Shown here one piece after another: positions 33,216 through 41,648 of a stretch of DNA of 64,000 bases (position 1 is its first letter; the number at the start of each line of letters is the position of its first letter). Below the pieces are notes generated by a model. It was not told the DNA's origin, did no database searches, and saw nothing but the letters and a program-made list of their open reading frames with translations. Made by a program: the position numbers and the translations under genes. The stretch comes from Kitasatospora azatica KCTC 9699 (lineage in GTDB: Bacteria; Actinomycetota; Actinomycetes; Streptomycetales; Streptomycetaceae). The stretch lies in the NCBI RefSeq assembly GCF_000744785.1, contig NZ_JQMO01000003.1, positions 1,798,001 to 1,862,000 of the forward strand, read 5' to 3'.

Positions 33216-34211
33216 CTACGGCCGCCCCATCTGGGTGGGCCAGTAGCCGCGGTTGAGCGTGGAGATCCGCACCGTGGTGCCGGGGTGCGCCGCCTCGACG
33301 TACTTGTTGTTGCCCAGGTAGATCGCCGCGTGCTGGATCCCGCGGGCGCTGCCGTCGGGGGACCAGAAGATCAGGTCGCCACGGCGCAGCTGGCCGGCGC
33401 TGACCGGGGTGGTGGCCTGGTACTGGTCGTTGGCGACCCGGGGCAGGGAGGTGCCGGCGCGTCGGAAGGACTGCTGGATCAGGCCGGAGCAGTCGTAGCT
33501 GTCCGGGCCGTTGCCGCCCATCACGAAGGGCTTGCCGATCTGGGCCAGGGCGAACTGGACCGCGGTCTCGACGTCGCCGCGCGCGGTGGCCGGGGCCTCG
33601 GCGCCGCTGCTGCTCGGACTGCTGCTGGTGGCGGTGCCGCCGGAGCCGATCCGGTTCAGGTAGATGTCGCGGTGGGCGGTGTAGCGCCATTCGCCGCTGC
33701 TGTTGCGGAACCAGTAGACCGAGCCGTCCCAGCCCTGGTGCAGGCCGCCGGCACTGGTGTCGGGGCTGTCCTGGTCGTCCGAGTCGGCGTCGTCCGAGGC
33801 GGCGGCGTCGTCCGAGCTGGCGGTCTCGTCGGCGGAGGCGTAGTCGCTGTCCTCGCCCGACTGGTCGTCACTGCCGTAAGTGTCGCTGTCCGAGGTGTCG
33901 TCAGTGGCCTGGCTGTCGTCAGTGGCCTGGGCGTCCTCGGTGGTCTGGCTGTCCTCGTTCGCCCGGGTGTCCTCGGTGGCCTGCTCGGTGGCCTCCTCGC
34001 TCTGGACGGGATCGTCGGCGACCACCAGCCCCGGCTGGGCGGCGGTCGGCGCGGCCTGGGCGAGGCCCGCGCCGAGGACGATCGAGCCCGTGCCCGCGAC
34101 GATCGCGGCGGCCAGGCCGAGCCGGTGGCGAAGTCGCCCCGGTCGGCAGGCGGGGGCCTGGGCAGAGGAGAGCTGCTGCGGCTGATCGGCAGAGTTCAGA
34201 TCCGGCATCAT
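33216..34211 (-). CDS. NlpC/P60 family cell-wall peptidase
   Basis: A 331-residue exported protein. A signal peptide covers about residues 1-55 (RLRHRLGLAAAIVAGTGSIVLG, then AQA). Residues 65-155 are an extremely acidic, Ser/Thr/Asp-rich low-complexity region with repeats such as QATDDSQATDD. The C-terminal NlpC/P60 domain (about 215-331) has catalytic Cys in YDCSGL and His in GIQHAAIYLG, cutting peptide bonds in peptidoglycan stems. The ATG at 34211 has AAAGGAA upstream; a second ATG follows directly. The acidic stretch may act as a spacer in the wall (inference). Confidence 0.9.
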   Translation of the reverse strand: MMPDLNSADQPQQLSSAQAPACRPGRLRHRLGLAAAIVAGTGSIVLGAGLAQAAPTAAQPGLVVADDPVQSEEATEQATEDTRANEDSQTTEDAQATDDSQATDDTSDSDTYGSDDQSGEDSDYASADETASSDDAAASDDADSDDQDSPDTSAGGLHQGWDGSVYWFRNSSGEWRYTAHRDIYLNRIGSGGTATSSSPSSSGAEAPATARGDVETAVQFALAQIGKPFVMGGNGPDSYDCSGLIQQSFRRAGTSLPRVANDQYQATTPVSAGQLRRGDLIFWSPDGSARGIQHAAIYLGNNKYVEAAHPGTTVRISTLNRGYWPTQMGRP

Positions 34212-34589
34212 TTCCGGTGCTTCCTTTCGTGCGCCCGGCCGGGCGGCCGGATCGGCGGAAGCGGCCCCGTGACGGGGGCTCGCTCCGCGCTGCACTGCGG
34301 CCTCCGGACGCAGCCGGAAGCCGGGTTCGTGGGTGGTCCCACGGCCGCCACGCTAGGCACCGACGCGCGACCGCGGCCCACTGGAGTGCGCCGAAGGGGG
34401 GTGCACGCTCGGTGAGGAAGGCCGCTGCCAGGGCGGCATTCGGTCGTAGGCTGGAATGAGTCCGCCGGGCCGTCCACCGGTCCGGCAGGGGGACGACGGG
34501 GGCCGCGCCGACGGGCGCCGCGGGCGGGGCCGCGCAGAGCCGCGGTGCGGGTTCGTCCGGCCGGTCACGAGCCGAGACAGAGGTGCCCC
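34212..34589. other. 378-bp divergent region
   Basis: It holds the promoters of the NlpC/P60 gene (minus) and the 101-residue gene (plus). Some actinobacterial wall hydrolases carry c-di-AMP riboswitches in this position. I see only a short GAACCCG-like string on the minus strand and not the full consensus, so I do not call one. Confidence 0.4.
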
Positions 34590-34895
34590 ATGTCCGTCGT
34601 GATGACCCTGCACTGGCCGGAGATCACACCCGAGCTCTACGAAGCCGCTCGAACCGAGGTCCACTGGGAGGACGAGCTGCCGGACGGCGCGCAACTGCAC
34701 GTCGCCTGGTTCGCCGAGGACGGTTTCCGCGTGCTCGACGTCTGGGACAGCCGGGAGGCCTTCGAGCGGTTCGTCACCGAGCGGCTGAACCCGGTGGTGG
34801 TGGGCAAGTTGGGTGCCACCACGGCGCCCTCCGTGACCTACGCGCCGCTGCACCGGCGCTTCATCGCCCCCGGCGTCACCGGGTCGAGTTCCTAG
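34590..34895 (+). CDS. Small hypothetical protein, dimeric alpha/beta-barrel-like
   Basis: A 101-residue protein. The pattern (MSVVMTLHWPEITPELYEA, then LHVAWFAEDGFRVLDVWDSREAFERFV) looks like a ferredoxin-like dimeric alpha/beta barrel as in ABM or EthD-type proteins. No catalytic residues are recognisable. The ATG at 34590 follows AGAGG. It converges with the next gene, leaving only 16 bp. Confidence 0.75.
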   Translation: MSVVMTLHWPEITPELYEAARTEVHWEDELPDGAQLHVAWFAEDGFRVLDVWDSREAFERFVTERLNPVVVGKLGATTAPSVTYAPLHRRFIAPGVTGSSS

Positions 34896-34911
34896 CAAGC
34901 CGAAGCCGGAA

Positions 34912-35814
34912 CTAGAGCGCCGTCACGGTGCGGACGTCCATCCGCACCGGGGTGGCCGGCGCCTTGCCGCAGCTCTCCGAGCGCGGGGGCTCGCTGAGTG
35001 CGCGGGCCACCTCGACCTGCCAGGCCCGGCCGTCGCTGTGCGTCACCCGGCAGCGCCAACCGCCCTCGGGCGAGTCCTCCTGAGTGACCGTCAGGGCGTC
35101 GGCCGCGTGTTCCCCGGTCAGTTCGCGGACCGCGTGCTCGGCCGCCTGGCCGGGCCGGTCCCAGCAGGAGCGGCCGCGTGACCAGGGCAGGGCGGTGCGC
35201 CCGGCGGCGGTGGCGGCCAGCACCTCCTTGGCGGCGGTGTCGGTCAGCCGCCCGTAGGCGTACCCGTAGGGCAGCACCAGCATGGTGGGGGAGAACCGGT
35301 GTCCGCCCAGGTGGGTCACCTCCCAGACCTCACTGTGCCCGGCGGCGGCCAGCTCGGCGGCCAGCGGGCGGCCGAGCAGCGCGCAGCAGCGGTCGCGGCG
35401 GCCGTTGGTGCACACCAGCGCGATCGGGCCGCCGGCGTGCGCGCTGCCGAAGCCCCCGTGGTCCCCGGCGCCCAGGGCGGCGAAGTCCAGCTCCAGCAGG
35501 GCGGCCGGATCGAGGGTCTCGGCCCGCCGGATCCAGCCCCGGCCGGGCACGGTGTGTGCCAGGACCACCTGGTGACCGGCCGTCGGCCGGTCGTCCGCAT
35601 GCCGCCCGGGGCGGCGGATCAGTGCGATCCTCACGCCGGTCCCCGCGCAGGCGGCGTCCAGCGCACGACCCAACTCGGAGTCGAAGTGACTCTCGGTGAG
35701 CGCCTTCGCGCCCCATGGCCCGGACTGCTCGATCAGCAGCCATGTCGTCGCGCTGGCGGCGGTGGCCGTCAGCGGCTCGGCCAGTTCGTTCGACAGATTC
35801 GTACACGTGATCAT
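34912..35814 (-). CDS. Sucrase/ferredoxin-like family protein
   Basis: A 300-residue protein of the sucrase/ferredoxin-like (Apd1/Aim32-type) family with a thioredoxin-like [2Fe-2S] domain. The diagnostic stretch is ALVCTNGRRDRCCALLGRPL, followed by THLGGHRFSPTMLVLPYG; the Cys and His residues there probably hold the cluster. Relatives handle redox or metal stress, but no reaction is established. The ATG at 35814 (MITCTNLS) fits a GGGTGA site upstream; a GTG at 35823 is an in-frame alternative. Confidence 0.85.
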   Translation of the reverse strand: MITCTNLSNELAEPLTATAASATTWLLIEQSGPWGAKALTESHFDSELGRALDAACAGTGVRIALIRRPGRHADDRPTAGHQVVLAHTVPGRGWIRRAETLDPAALLELDFAALGAGDHGGFGSAHAGGPIALVCTNGRRDRCCALLGRPLAAELAAAGHSEVWEVTHLGGHRFSPTMLVLPYGYAYGRLTDTAAKEVLAATAAGRTALPWSRGRSCWDRPGQAAEHAVRELTGEHAADALTVTQEDSPEGGWRCRVTHSDGRAWQVEVARALSEPPRSESCGKAPATPVRMDVRTVTAL

Positions 35815-35861
35815 CGGGGTCACCCTACCGCCGCGGGACAGGGTGACCCGAGGCCATCAAT

Positions 35862-35933
35862 CAGCTCGTACAGGTCGGGCAGCTCGTACAGGTCGGGCAG
35901 GTCGTACAGGTCGGGCAGGTCGGGCAGGCCGTG
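35862..35933. repeat. 9-bp-periodic tandem repeat (eight units)
   Basis: Eight 9-bp units, mostly alternating CAGCTCGTA and CAGGTCGGG, fill the gap between parC and the sucrase/ferredoxin-like gene. They start just upstream of that gene's start and end 8 bp from the parC stop. The first two 18-bp pairs are identical. Confidence 0.9.
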
Positions 35934-35940
35934 CGGGTCA

Positions 35941-38400
35941 TCAGGCCGGCCCGGCCACCGCCGCGACCGGCGTGCTCACCGGGGTGCCCGAGCCGTCGCG
36001 GCGCGGGTCGCGCTCCGGCAGGGTGACCGGTGCGCCGGCCGCAGTGGCCGCCCGGGCCGGCGCGGCGCCCGCCCAGGCGAAGGCCAGCGCGTCCTCGCCG
36101 CGCAGGAACCGCTGGCAGCGCACGCCGCCGGTGGCCCGCCCCTTGCGCGGGTACAGGTCGAACGGCGTCACCTTCCAGCTGCTCTGCGCCTCGCCCGTGA
36201 GAGTCCCCGAGGCGCCCGCGACCGAGACCACCACGGCGTCTGCCGCCGGGTCCACCGCCGTGAAGGAGAGCACTCGGGCGCCGTCCGCCAGCTTGATCCC
36301 GGCCATGCCACCTGCTGGGCGGCCCTGCGGCCGGACCTGGCCCGCCTGGAAGCGCAGCAGCTGGGCGTCGCTGGTGATGAAGACCAAGTCCTCCTCGCCG
36401 GTGCGCAGCTCGACCGCGCCCACCAGCTCGTCGCCCTCCTTGAGCGCGATCACCTCGAACTCGTCCTTGTTGGCCGGCCACTCCGGCACCACCCGCTTGA
36501 CCACGCCCTGCACCGTGCCGAGCGCCAGACCGGGGGAGGACTCGTCCAGCGTGGTCAGCGCGATCAGCCGCTCGCCGGCCTCCAGCTTGAGGAACTCGCT
36601 CACCTGGGCGCCGCCTGCCAGCGACAGCGCGGGCTGCGGCGGCAGCGCCGGCAGGTCGATCACCGGCAGCCGCAGCACCCGGCCGGCCGAGGTGACCGCG
36701 CCGACGTCCGCCCGCGCCGTGGCCGGCACCGAGGAGACGATCACATCGTGCTTCGAACGGCTCTCACCGACGTCACCGGCGGGGAGCGGTTCGCCGTCCG
36801 CCGTGCGGGCCAGCAGGCCGGTGGAGGAGAGCAGCACCCGGCACGGGTCGTCCGCCACCTCCAGCGGCACCGACAGCGCAGCCGAGGCCACCGCGCCGGC
36901 CTCCAACAGCACAGTGCGCCGCTCGGTGCCGAACTGCTTGGCCACCGCCGCCAGCTCGCCCGAGACCACGCCGCGCAGCTTGCTGTCCGACTCCAGGATC
37001 TCGGTCAGCTCGGCGATCTCGGTGGTCAGCTTGGTCTGCTCCGCCTCCAGCTCCACCCGGTCGAAGCGGGTCAGCCGGCGCAGCGGAGTGTCCAGGATGT
37101 ACGCCGTCTGCGTCTCGGACAGCGAGAAGCGCTCCATCAGGCGCTCCTTGGCCTGCGCCGCGTTGTCGCTGGACCGGATCAGCGCGATGACCTCGTCGAT
37201 GTCGACCAGCGCCACCAGCAGGCCCTCGACCAGGTGCAACCGCTCCTGGCGCTTGCGGCGGCGGAAGTCGCTGCGCCGCCGGACCACCTCGAAGCGGTGG
37301 TCGACATAGACCTCCAGCAGCTCCTTGAGGCCCATGGTCAGCGGCTGGCCGTCCACCAGCGCCACGTTGTTGATGCCGAAGGTCTCCTCCAGCGGGGTCA
37401 GCTTGTAGAGCTGCTCCAGCAGGGCCTCCGGCACGAAGCCGTTCTTGACCTCGATCACCAGCCGCAGGCCGTGCTCACGGTCCGTCAGGTCCTTGACGTC
37501 CGCGATGCCCTGCAGCTTCTTCGCGTTGACCAGGTCCTTGATCTTGCCGATCACCTTCTCCGGGCCGACCGTGAACGGCAGTTCGGTGACCACGATGCCC
37601 TTGCGCCGGGCGGTGACGTTCTCGATCGTCGCGGTGGCGCGGATCTTGAAGGTGCCGCGGCCCGTCTCGTACGCGTCCCGGATGCCCGAGAGGCCGACGA
37701 TCCGACCGCCGGTCGGCAGGTCGGGGCCGGGGATGAAGCGCATCAGGGTGTCGAGGTCGGCCGTCGGATGCTTGATCAGATGCCGGGCGGCGGCCACCAC
37801 CTCGGACAGGTTGTGCGGCGGCATGTTGGTCGCCATCCCGACCGCGATCCCGGTCGCGCCGTTGACCAGCAGGTTCGGGAAGGCGGCCGGGAGCACCACC
37901 GGTTCCTGCTCGCTGCCGTCGTAGTTCGGCCCGAAGTCGACCGTGTCCTCGTGGATCGACTCCACCAGCGCCATCGAGGCGGAGGTCAGCCGCGACTCGG
38001 TGTAGCGCATCGCGGCCGGCGGGTCGTCGTTGCCCAGCGAGCCGAAGTTGCCGTGACCGTCGATCAGCGGCACCCGCATGGAGAACGGCTGGGCCATTCG
38101 CACGATCGAGTCGTAGATCGAGGCGTCCCCGTGCGGGTGCAGCCGGCCCATCACCTCGCCGACCACCCGGGCGCACTTCACGTGCGCGCGCTCCGGGCGC
38201 AGGCCCATCTCGTTGGCCTGGTACAGGATGCGCCGGTGCACCGGCTTGAGGCCGTCCCGCGCGTCCGGCAGGGCCCGGGAGTAGATCACCGAGTAGGCGT
38301 ACTCCAGGAAGGAACCCTGCATCTCGTCGACAACGTCGACGTCGAGGATCCGCTCCTCGAAATCTCCGGGCGGCGGGGTCGGCGAACTGCGGCGGGCCAT
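35941..38400 (-). CDS. parC: DNA topoisomerase IV subunit A
   Basis: An 819-residue topoisomerase subunit that breaks and rejoins DNA; it partners with the ParE encoded at 18638. Motifs: LEYAYSVIYSRALPDARDGL, the quinolone region HPHGDASIYDSIVRMAQPF, and the catalytic Tyr in AMRYTESRL. The C-terminal beta-pinwheel blades (for example RVLRLPVIDLP and AGIKLADGARVLSF) wrap DNA. Alanine occupies the position equal to E. coli GyrA Ser83. The ATG at 38400 follows AAGGGAG. It diverges from the M16 operon, and a matching 12-bp element lies before each. Confidence 0.96.
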   Translation of the reverse strand: MARRSSPTPPPGDFEERILDVDVVDEMQGSFLEYAYSVIYSRALPDARDGLKPVHRRILYQANEMGLRPERAHVKCARVVGEVMGRLHPHGDASIYDSIVRMAQPFSMRVPLIDGHGNFGSLGNDDPPAAMRYTESRLTSASMALVESIHEDTVDFGPNYDGSEQEPVVLPAAFPNLLVNGATGIAVGMATNMPPHNLSEVVAAARHLIKHPTADLDTLMRFIPGPDLPTGGRIVGLSGIRDAYETGRGTFKIRATATIENVTARRKGIVVTELPFTVGPEKVIGKIKDLVNAKKLQGIADVKDLTDREHGLRLVIEVKNGFVPEALLEQLYKLTPLEETFGINNVALVDGQPLTMGLKELLEVYVDHRFEVVRRRSDFRRRKRQERLHLVEGLLVALVDIDEVIALIRSSDNAAQAKERLMERFSLSETQTAYILDTPLRRLTRFDRVELEAEQTKLTTEIAELTEILESDSKLRGVVSGELAAVAKQFGTERRTVLLEAGAVASAALSVPLEVADDPCRVLLSSTGLLARTADGEPLPAGDVGESRSKHDVIVSSVPATARADVGAVTSAGRVLRLPVIDLPALPPQPALSLAGGAQVSEFLKLEAGERLIALTTLDESSPGLALGTVQGVVKRVVPEWPANKDEFEVIALKEGDELVGAVELRTGEEDLVFITSDAQLLRFQAGQVRPQGRPAGGMAGIKLADGARVLSFTAVDPAADAVVVSVAGASGTLTGEAQSSWKVTPFDLYPRKGRATGGVRCQRFLRGEDALAFAWAGAAPARAATAAGAPVTLPERDPRRDGSGTPVSTPVAAVAGPA

Positions 38401-38444
38401 CGCGGCGGGGCTCCCTTGCGTCTGTGAGCTCTGGGGTACGGCGC

Positions 38445-38456
38445 CCCCCATTGTGG
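38445..38456 (-). promoter_or_regulatory. Shared promoter-like element, parC side
   Basis: Read toward parC the element is CCACAATGGGGG, with CACAAT as a possible -10, 45 nt before the start codon. An identical copy sits before the M16 operon in the opposite orientation (38546-38557). Confidence 0.5.
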
Positions 38457-38545
38457 ACCCTCGCGCTGACACTCCCCGCCAGCGCGTTGCGCCGGTGGCG
38501 AACGTCCCACAAGCGCGGGCACAACCCGGCACGGTACGCGTTGGA

Positions 38546-38557
38546 CCACAATGGGGG
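38546..38557 (+). promoter_or_regulatory. Shared promoter-like element, M16 side
   Basis: CCACAATGGGGG, exact partner of the parC-side copy, 55 nt before the M16 start codon. CACAAT fits the -10 position of a vegetative promoter and the G-run would hold the transcription start. The two copies form a 12-bp inverted repeat separated by 89 bp. Confidence 0.5.
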
Positions 38558-38612
38558 CTGCAACGCCCCGACGATCACCCCCGAGTTCGAACGACGGGAA
38601 GGACCCGAGCGC

Positions 38613-39935
38613 ATGGCCAACCCGGCCGCCACCTCCACTGGAGGCATCGCCATTACCGAGCACCGCCTGGCCAACGGCCTGCGGGTGGTGCTCTCCGAGG
38701 ACCACCTCACGCCGGTGGCCGCGGTCTGCCTCTGGTACGACGTCGGCTCCCGCCACGAGGTCAAGGGCCGTACCGGGCTGGCGCACCTCTTCGAGCACCT
38801 GATGTTCCAGGGCTCCGCCAACGTCTCCAACAACGGCCACTTCGAACTGGTCCAGGGCGCCGGCGGCTCGCTGAACGGCACCACCAGCTTCGAGCGCACC
38901 AACTACTTCGAGACCATGCCGGCCCACCAGTTGGAGCTCGCGCTCTGGCTGGAGGCCGACCGGATGGGCTCGCTGCTGGCCGCCCTCGACGAGACGTCCA
39001 TGGAGAACCAGCGCGACGTCGTCAAGAACGAGCGCCGCCAGCGCTACGACAACGTCCCGTACGGCACCGCCTTCGAGAAGCTCACCGCACTCTCCTTCCC
39101 CGACGGCCACCCGTACCACCACACCCCGATCGGCTCGATGGCCGACCTGGACGCGGCCACCCTGGAGGACGCCCGGACGTTCTTCCGCACCTACTACGCG
39201 CCCAACAACGCGGTGCTCTCGGTGGTCGGCGACATCGACCTCGAGCAGACCATCGCCTGGGTCGAGAAGTACTTCGGCACCATCCCCGCCCACGACGGCA
39301 AGCAGCCGCCCCGCGACGGCAGCCTGCCCGAGGTGATCGGCAGCGAGATCCGCGAGCTGGTCGAGGAGGAAGTCCCCTCCCGCGCCCTGATGAGCGCCTA
39401 CCGGCTGCCGCAGGACGGCACCCGCGAGGCCGACGCCGCCGACCTGGCGCTCACCGTGCTCGGCTCCGGCGAGTCCAGCCGCCTCTACAACCGGCTGGTC
39501 CGCCGCGACCGCACCGCCGTCTCGGCCGGCTTCGGCCTGCTGCGCCTGGCCGGTGCCCCCTCGCTCGGCTGGCTGGACGTCAAGTCCTCCGGCGAGGCCA
39601 CCATCGCGCAGATCGACACCGCGGTCGACGAGGAACTCGCCCGCTTCGCGGCCGACGGCCCCACCACCGAGGAGCTGGAGCGGGCCCAGGCGCAGATCGA
39701 GCGCGAGTGGCTGGACCGGCTCACCACGGTGGCTGGCCGGGCCGACGAACTCTGCCGCTACGCCGTGCTGTTCGGCGACCCCAAGCTGGTCAACGGCGCA
39801 CTGGACCGGGTGCTCGACATCACCGCCGAGGAGGTCCGCGCCGTCGCCGCGGCCCGCCTGCGACCCGACAACCGCGCGGTGCTGGTCTACGAGCCGGTCT
39901 CCGCTTCCACCGACGAAGAGGAGGACGCCGCGTGA
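38613..39935 (+). CDS. M16 family zinc metallopeptidase (catalytic subunit)
   Basis: A 440-residue insulinase/processing-peptidase homologue. The zinc/catalytic motif HxxEH is HLFEH (in GLAHLFEHLMFQGS, about 59-63), with the downstream Glu in the NERRQRYDN region. The C-terminal half is the second M16 fold without a metal site. No signal peptide, so cytoplasmic. The ATG at 38613 follows GGGAAGGA. The stop overlaps the next M16 gene by 4 bp, so the products probably assemble like the bacterial alpha/beta processing-peptidase pairs. Natural substrates are unknown. Confidence 0.93.
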   Translation: MANPAATSTGGIAITEHRLANGLRVVLSEDHLTPVAAVCLWYDVGSRHEVKGRTGLAHLFEHLMFQGSANVSNNGHFELVQGAGGSLNGTTSFERTNYFETMPAHQLELALWLEADRMGSLLAALDETSMENQRDVVKNERRQRYDNVPYGTAFEKLTALSFPDGHPYHHTPIGSMADLDAATLEDARTFFRTYYAPNNAVLSVVGDIDLEQTIAWVEKYFGTIPAHDGKQPPRDGSLPEVIGSEIRELVEEEVPSRALMSAYRLPQDGTREADAADLALTVLGSGESSRLYNRLVRRDRTAVSAGFGLLRLAGAPSLGWLDVKSSGEATIAQIDTAVDEELARFAADGPTTEELERAQAQIEREWLDRLTTVAGRADELCRYAVLFGDPKLVNGALDRVLDITAEEVRAVAAARLRPDNRAVLVYEPVSASTDEEEDAA

Positions 39936-41320
39936 CCTCCGCAGTCCCCACCATGACCTTCCACCCGCAGCCGCAGCCGGGCACCCCCACCCCCTGGGCC
40001 TTCCCCGCGCCGCAGCGCGCCACCCTGGCCAACGGCCTGACGGTGCTGCACTGCGACCGCCCCGGCCAGCAGCTGGTCGCCGTCGAGGTGCTGGTCGACG
40101 CCCCGCTCGCCGCCGAGCCGGACGGCCTGGACGGCGTCGCCACCATCCTGGCCCGGGCCCTCAGCGAGGGCACCGACACGCTCACCGCCGAGGAGTTCGC
40201 CGGCGAACTGGAGCGGGCCGGCGCCACCCTGGACGCGCACGCCGACCACCCCTGCATCCGGGTCGTCCTGGAGGTCCCGGCCTCCCGCCTGGAGCGCGGC
40301 CTGACCCTGCTCGCCGACGCACTGCGGGCCCCCGCGCTGCCCGCCGACGAGATCGAGCGACTGGTCGCCAACCGGCTGGACGAGATCGTCCACGAGCAGG
40401 CCAACCCGGCCCGGCGCGCCGCCAAGGCGCTCTACGCCGAACTGTTCGCCGCCGAGGACCGGCTCTCCCGCCCGCGCTCCGGCAGCGCCGAGACCGTCCA
40501 GCGGATCGACCGGGCCGCCGTCCAGGCGTTCTACGCCGCGCACGTGCGCCCCGCCACCGCCACCCTGGTGATCGTCGGCGACCTCACCGGCGTGGACCTG
40601 CCCGCACTGCTGGAGTCCACCCTCGGTCGCTGGAACGGCGAGAAGGCCGAGCCCAGCAGCTCCGCCCCGGTCAGCGCCGACGACCGCGGCCGGGTGGTCA
40701 TCGTCGACCGGCCCGGCTCGGTGCAGACCCAGCTGCTGATCGGCCGGATCGGCCCCGACCGGCACGACCCCGCCTGGGCCGCGCAGATCCTCGGCACCTA
40801 CTGCCTGGGCGGCACCCTGACCTCCCGACTGGACCGGGTGCTGCGCGAGGAGAAGGGCTACACCTACGGCGTGCGGGCCTTCGCCCAGCCGCTGCGCTCC
40901 AACGCCGAGGGCTCGGGCCGGGCGCTGCTGGCGATCAGCGGCTCGGTGGACACCGAGTCCACCGCCCCCGCGCTCGCCGACACCTGGACCATCCTGCGCA
41001 CCCTGGCCGCCGAAGGGCTCACCGACGGTGAGCGCGAGGAGGCCGTGCAGTTCCTGGTCGGGGTCGCCCCGCTGAAGTACGAGACGGCCGGCTCGGTCGC
41101 CGCCACCCTGGCCGACCAGGTCGAGCAGCACCTGGCCGACGACTTCCAGGCCGAGGTCTACCGGCAGCTGGCCGAACTCGGCACCGCCGCCGCCACCGAG
41201 GCCGTGGTCGCCGCCTTCCCGACCGAGCAGCTGGTCACCGTGCTGGTCGGCGACGCCTCGGTGATCGCCGAGGACGTCAAGGCGCTGGGCATCGGCGAGG
41301 TCACCGTCATCAGCAACTGA
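39932..41320 (+). CDS. M16 family peptidase-like protein (non-catalytic partner)
   Basis: A 462-residue M16 homologue that starts inside the stop codon of its neighbour (GTGA). Where the neighbour has HLFEH, this protein has TILAR, so it cannot bind zinc in the usual way. It keeps the C-terminal features of non-catalytic partners (GGTLTSRLDRVLREEKGYTYGV, equivalent to the Arg/Tyr substrate-binding pair). Together the two genes look like a beta (active) plus alpha (substrate-holding) heterodimer. A strong terminator follows. Confidence 0.92.
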   Translation: MTSAVPTMTFHPQPQPGTPTPWAFPAPQRATLANGLTVLHCDRPGQQLVAVEVLVDAPLAAEPDGLDGVATILARALSEGTDTLTAEEFAGELERAGATLDAHADHPCIRVVLEVPASRLERGLTLLADALRAPALPADEIERLVANRLDEIVHEQANPARRAAKALYAELFAAEDRLSRPRSGSAETVQRIDRAAVQAFYAAHVRPATATLVIVGDLTGVDLPALLESTLGRWNGEKAEPSSSAPVSADDRGRVVIVDRPGSVQTQLLIGRIGPDRHDPAWAAQILGTYCLGGTLTSRLDRVLREEKGYTYGVRAFAQPLRSNAEGSGRALLAISGSVDTESTAPALADTWTILRTLAAEGLTDGEREEAVQFLVGVAPLKYETAGSVAATLADQVEQHLADDFQAEVYRQLAELGTAAATEAVVAAFPTEQLVTVLVGDASVIAEDVKALGIGEVTVISN

Positions 41321-41329
41321 CGCCGCATC

Positions 41330-41367
41330 AGCAGGCCCGGCGGGTGCGCCCGTCGGGCCTGCTTTTT
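41330..41367 (+). terminator. M16 operon terminator
   Basis: A 15-bp stem (41330-41344 with 41349-41363, one G-T pair) with a TGCG loop. T bases at 41364-41367 make it a classical rho-independent terminator, unusual in so GC-rich a genome. Confidence 0.92.
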
Positions 41368-41441
41368 ATTTCCTTGCGCGCCGTGGCCGATCCATGGGTA
41401 GATATCGCCACCTGAGAGATTCGGAAAGGAGGACGGTCACC

Positions 41442-41519
41442 ATGCGGGTCGAGCAAACCGGTAGGCGAACTGACGCCCGACGCTCCCCGAGGCCGTCCTG
41501 CCCTGCCGTCTCCGCCTGA
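41442..41519 (+). CDS. Candidate 25-residue leader peptide
   Basis: A small ORF, MRVEQTGRRTDARRSPRPSC followed by PAVSA, stands behind AAAGGAGGA, the best Shine-Dalgarno of the region, with 10 nt to the ATG. It ends 129 bp before rtcB. The composition (Arg-rich, a Cys near the end) recalls the short actinobacterial leader peptides that begin MR and control nearby operons, but it lacks the usual DLCRVAS-type ending. I cannot tell regulatory translation from a stand-alone peptide. Confidence 0.45.
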   Translation: MRVEQTGRRTDARRSPRPSCPAVSA

Positions 41520-41538
41520 GGCCCTTCACGGCCTGCCC

Positions 41539-41568
41539 TTTCTCTCCGTTTCTCTCCGTTTCTCTCCC
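41539..41568 (+). repeat. 10-bp polypyrimidine tandem repeat
   Basis: TTTCTCTCCG occurs three times without spacer (last copy ends in C), followed by further pyrimidines to 41578. It lies between the small ORF and rtcB and is strikingly T-rich for this genome. It could be a binding site in the rtcB leader. Confidence 0.75.
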
Positions 41569-41648
41569 TTTCGCTTCCCGAGCCACGCCGGACGCTTCGC
41601 GTGGCAGTTCTACCCTGGATCTGTCGACCTTTGGGGGTCAGTTTCACC

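Noticed and set aside
34212..34420. c-di-AMP (ydaO-type) riboswitch before the NlpC/P60 gene
   Set aside because: Only a GAACCCG-like string was found; the conserved core and its order are missing.
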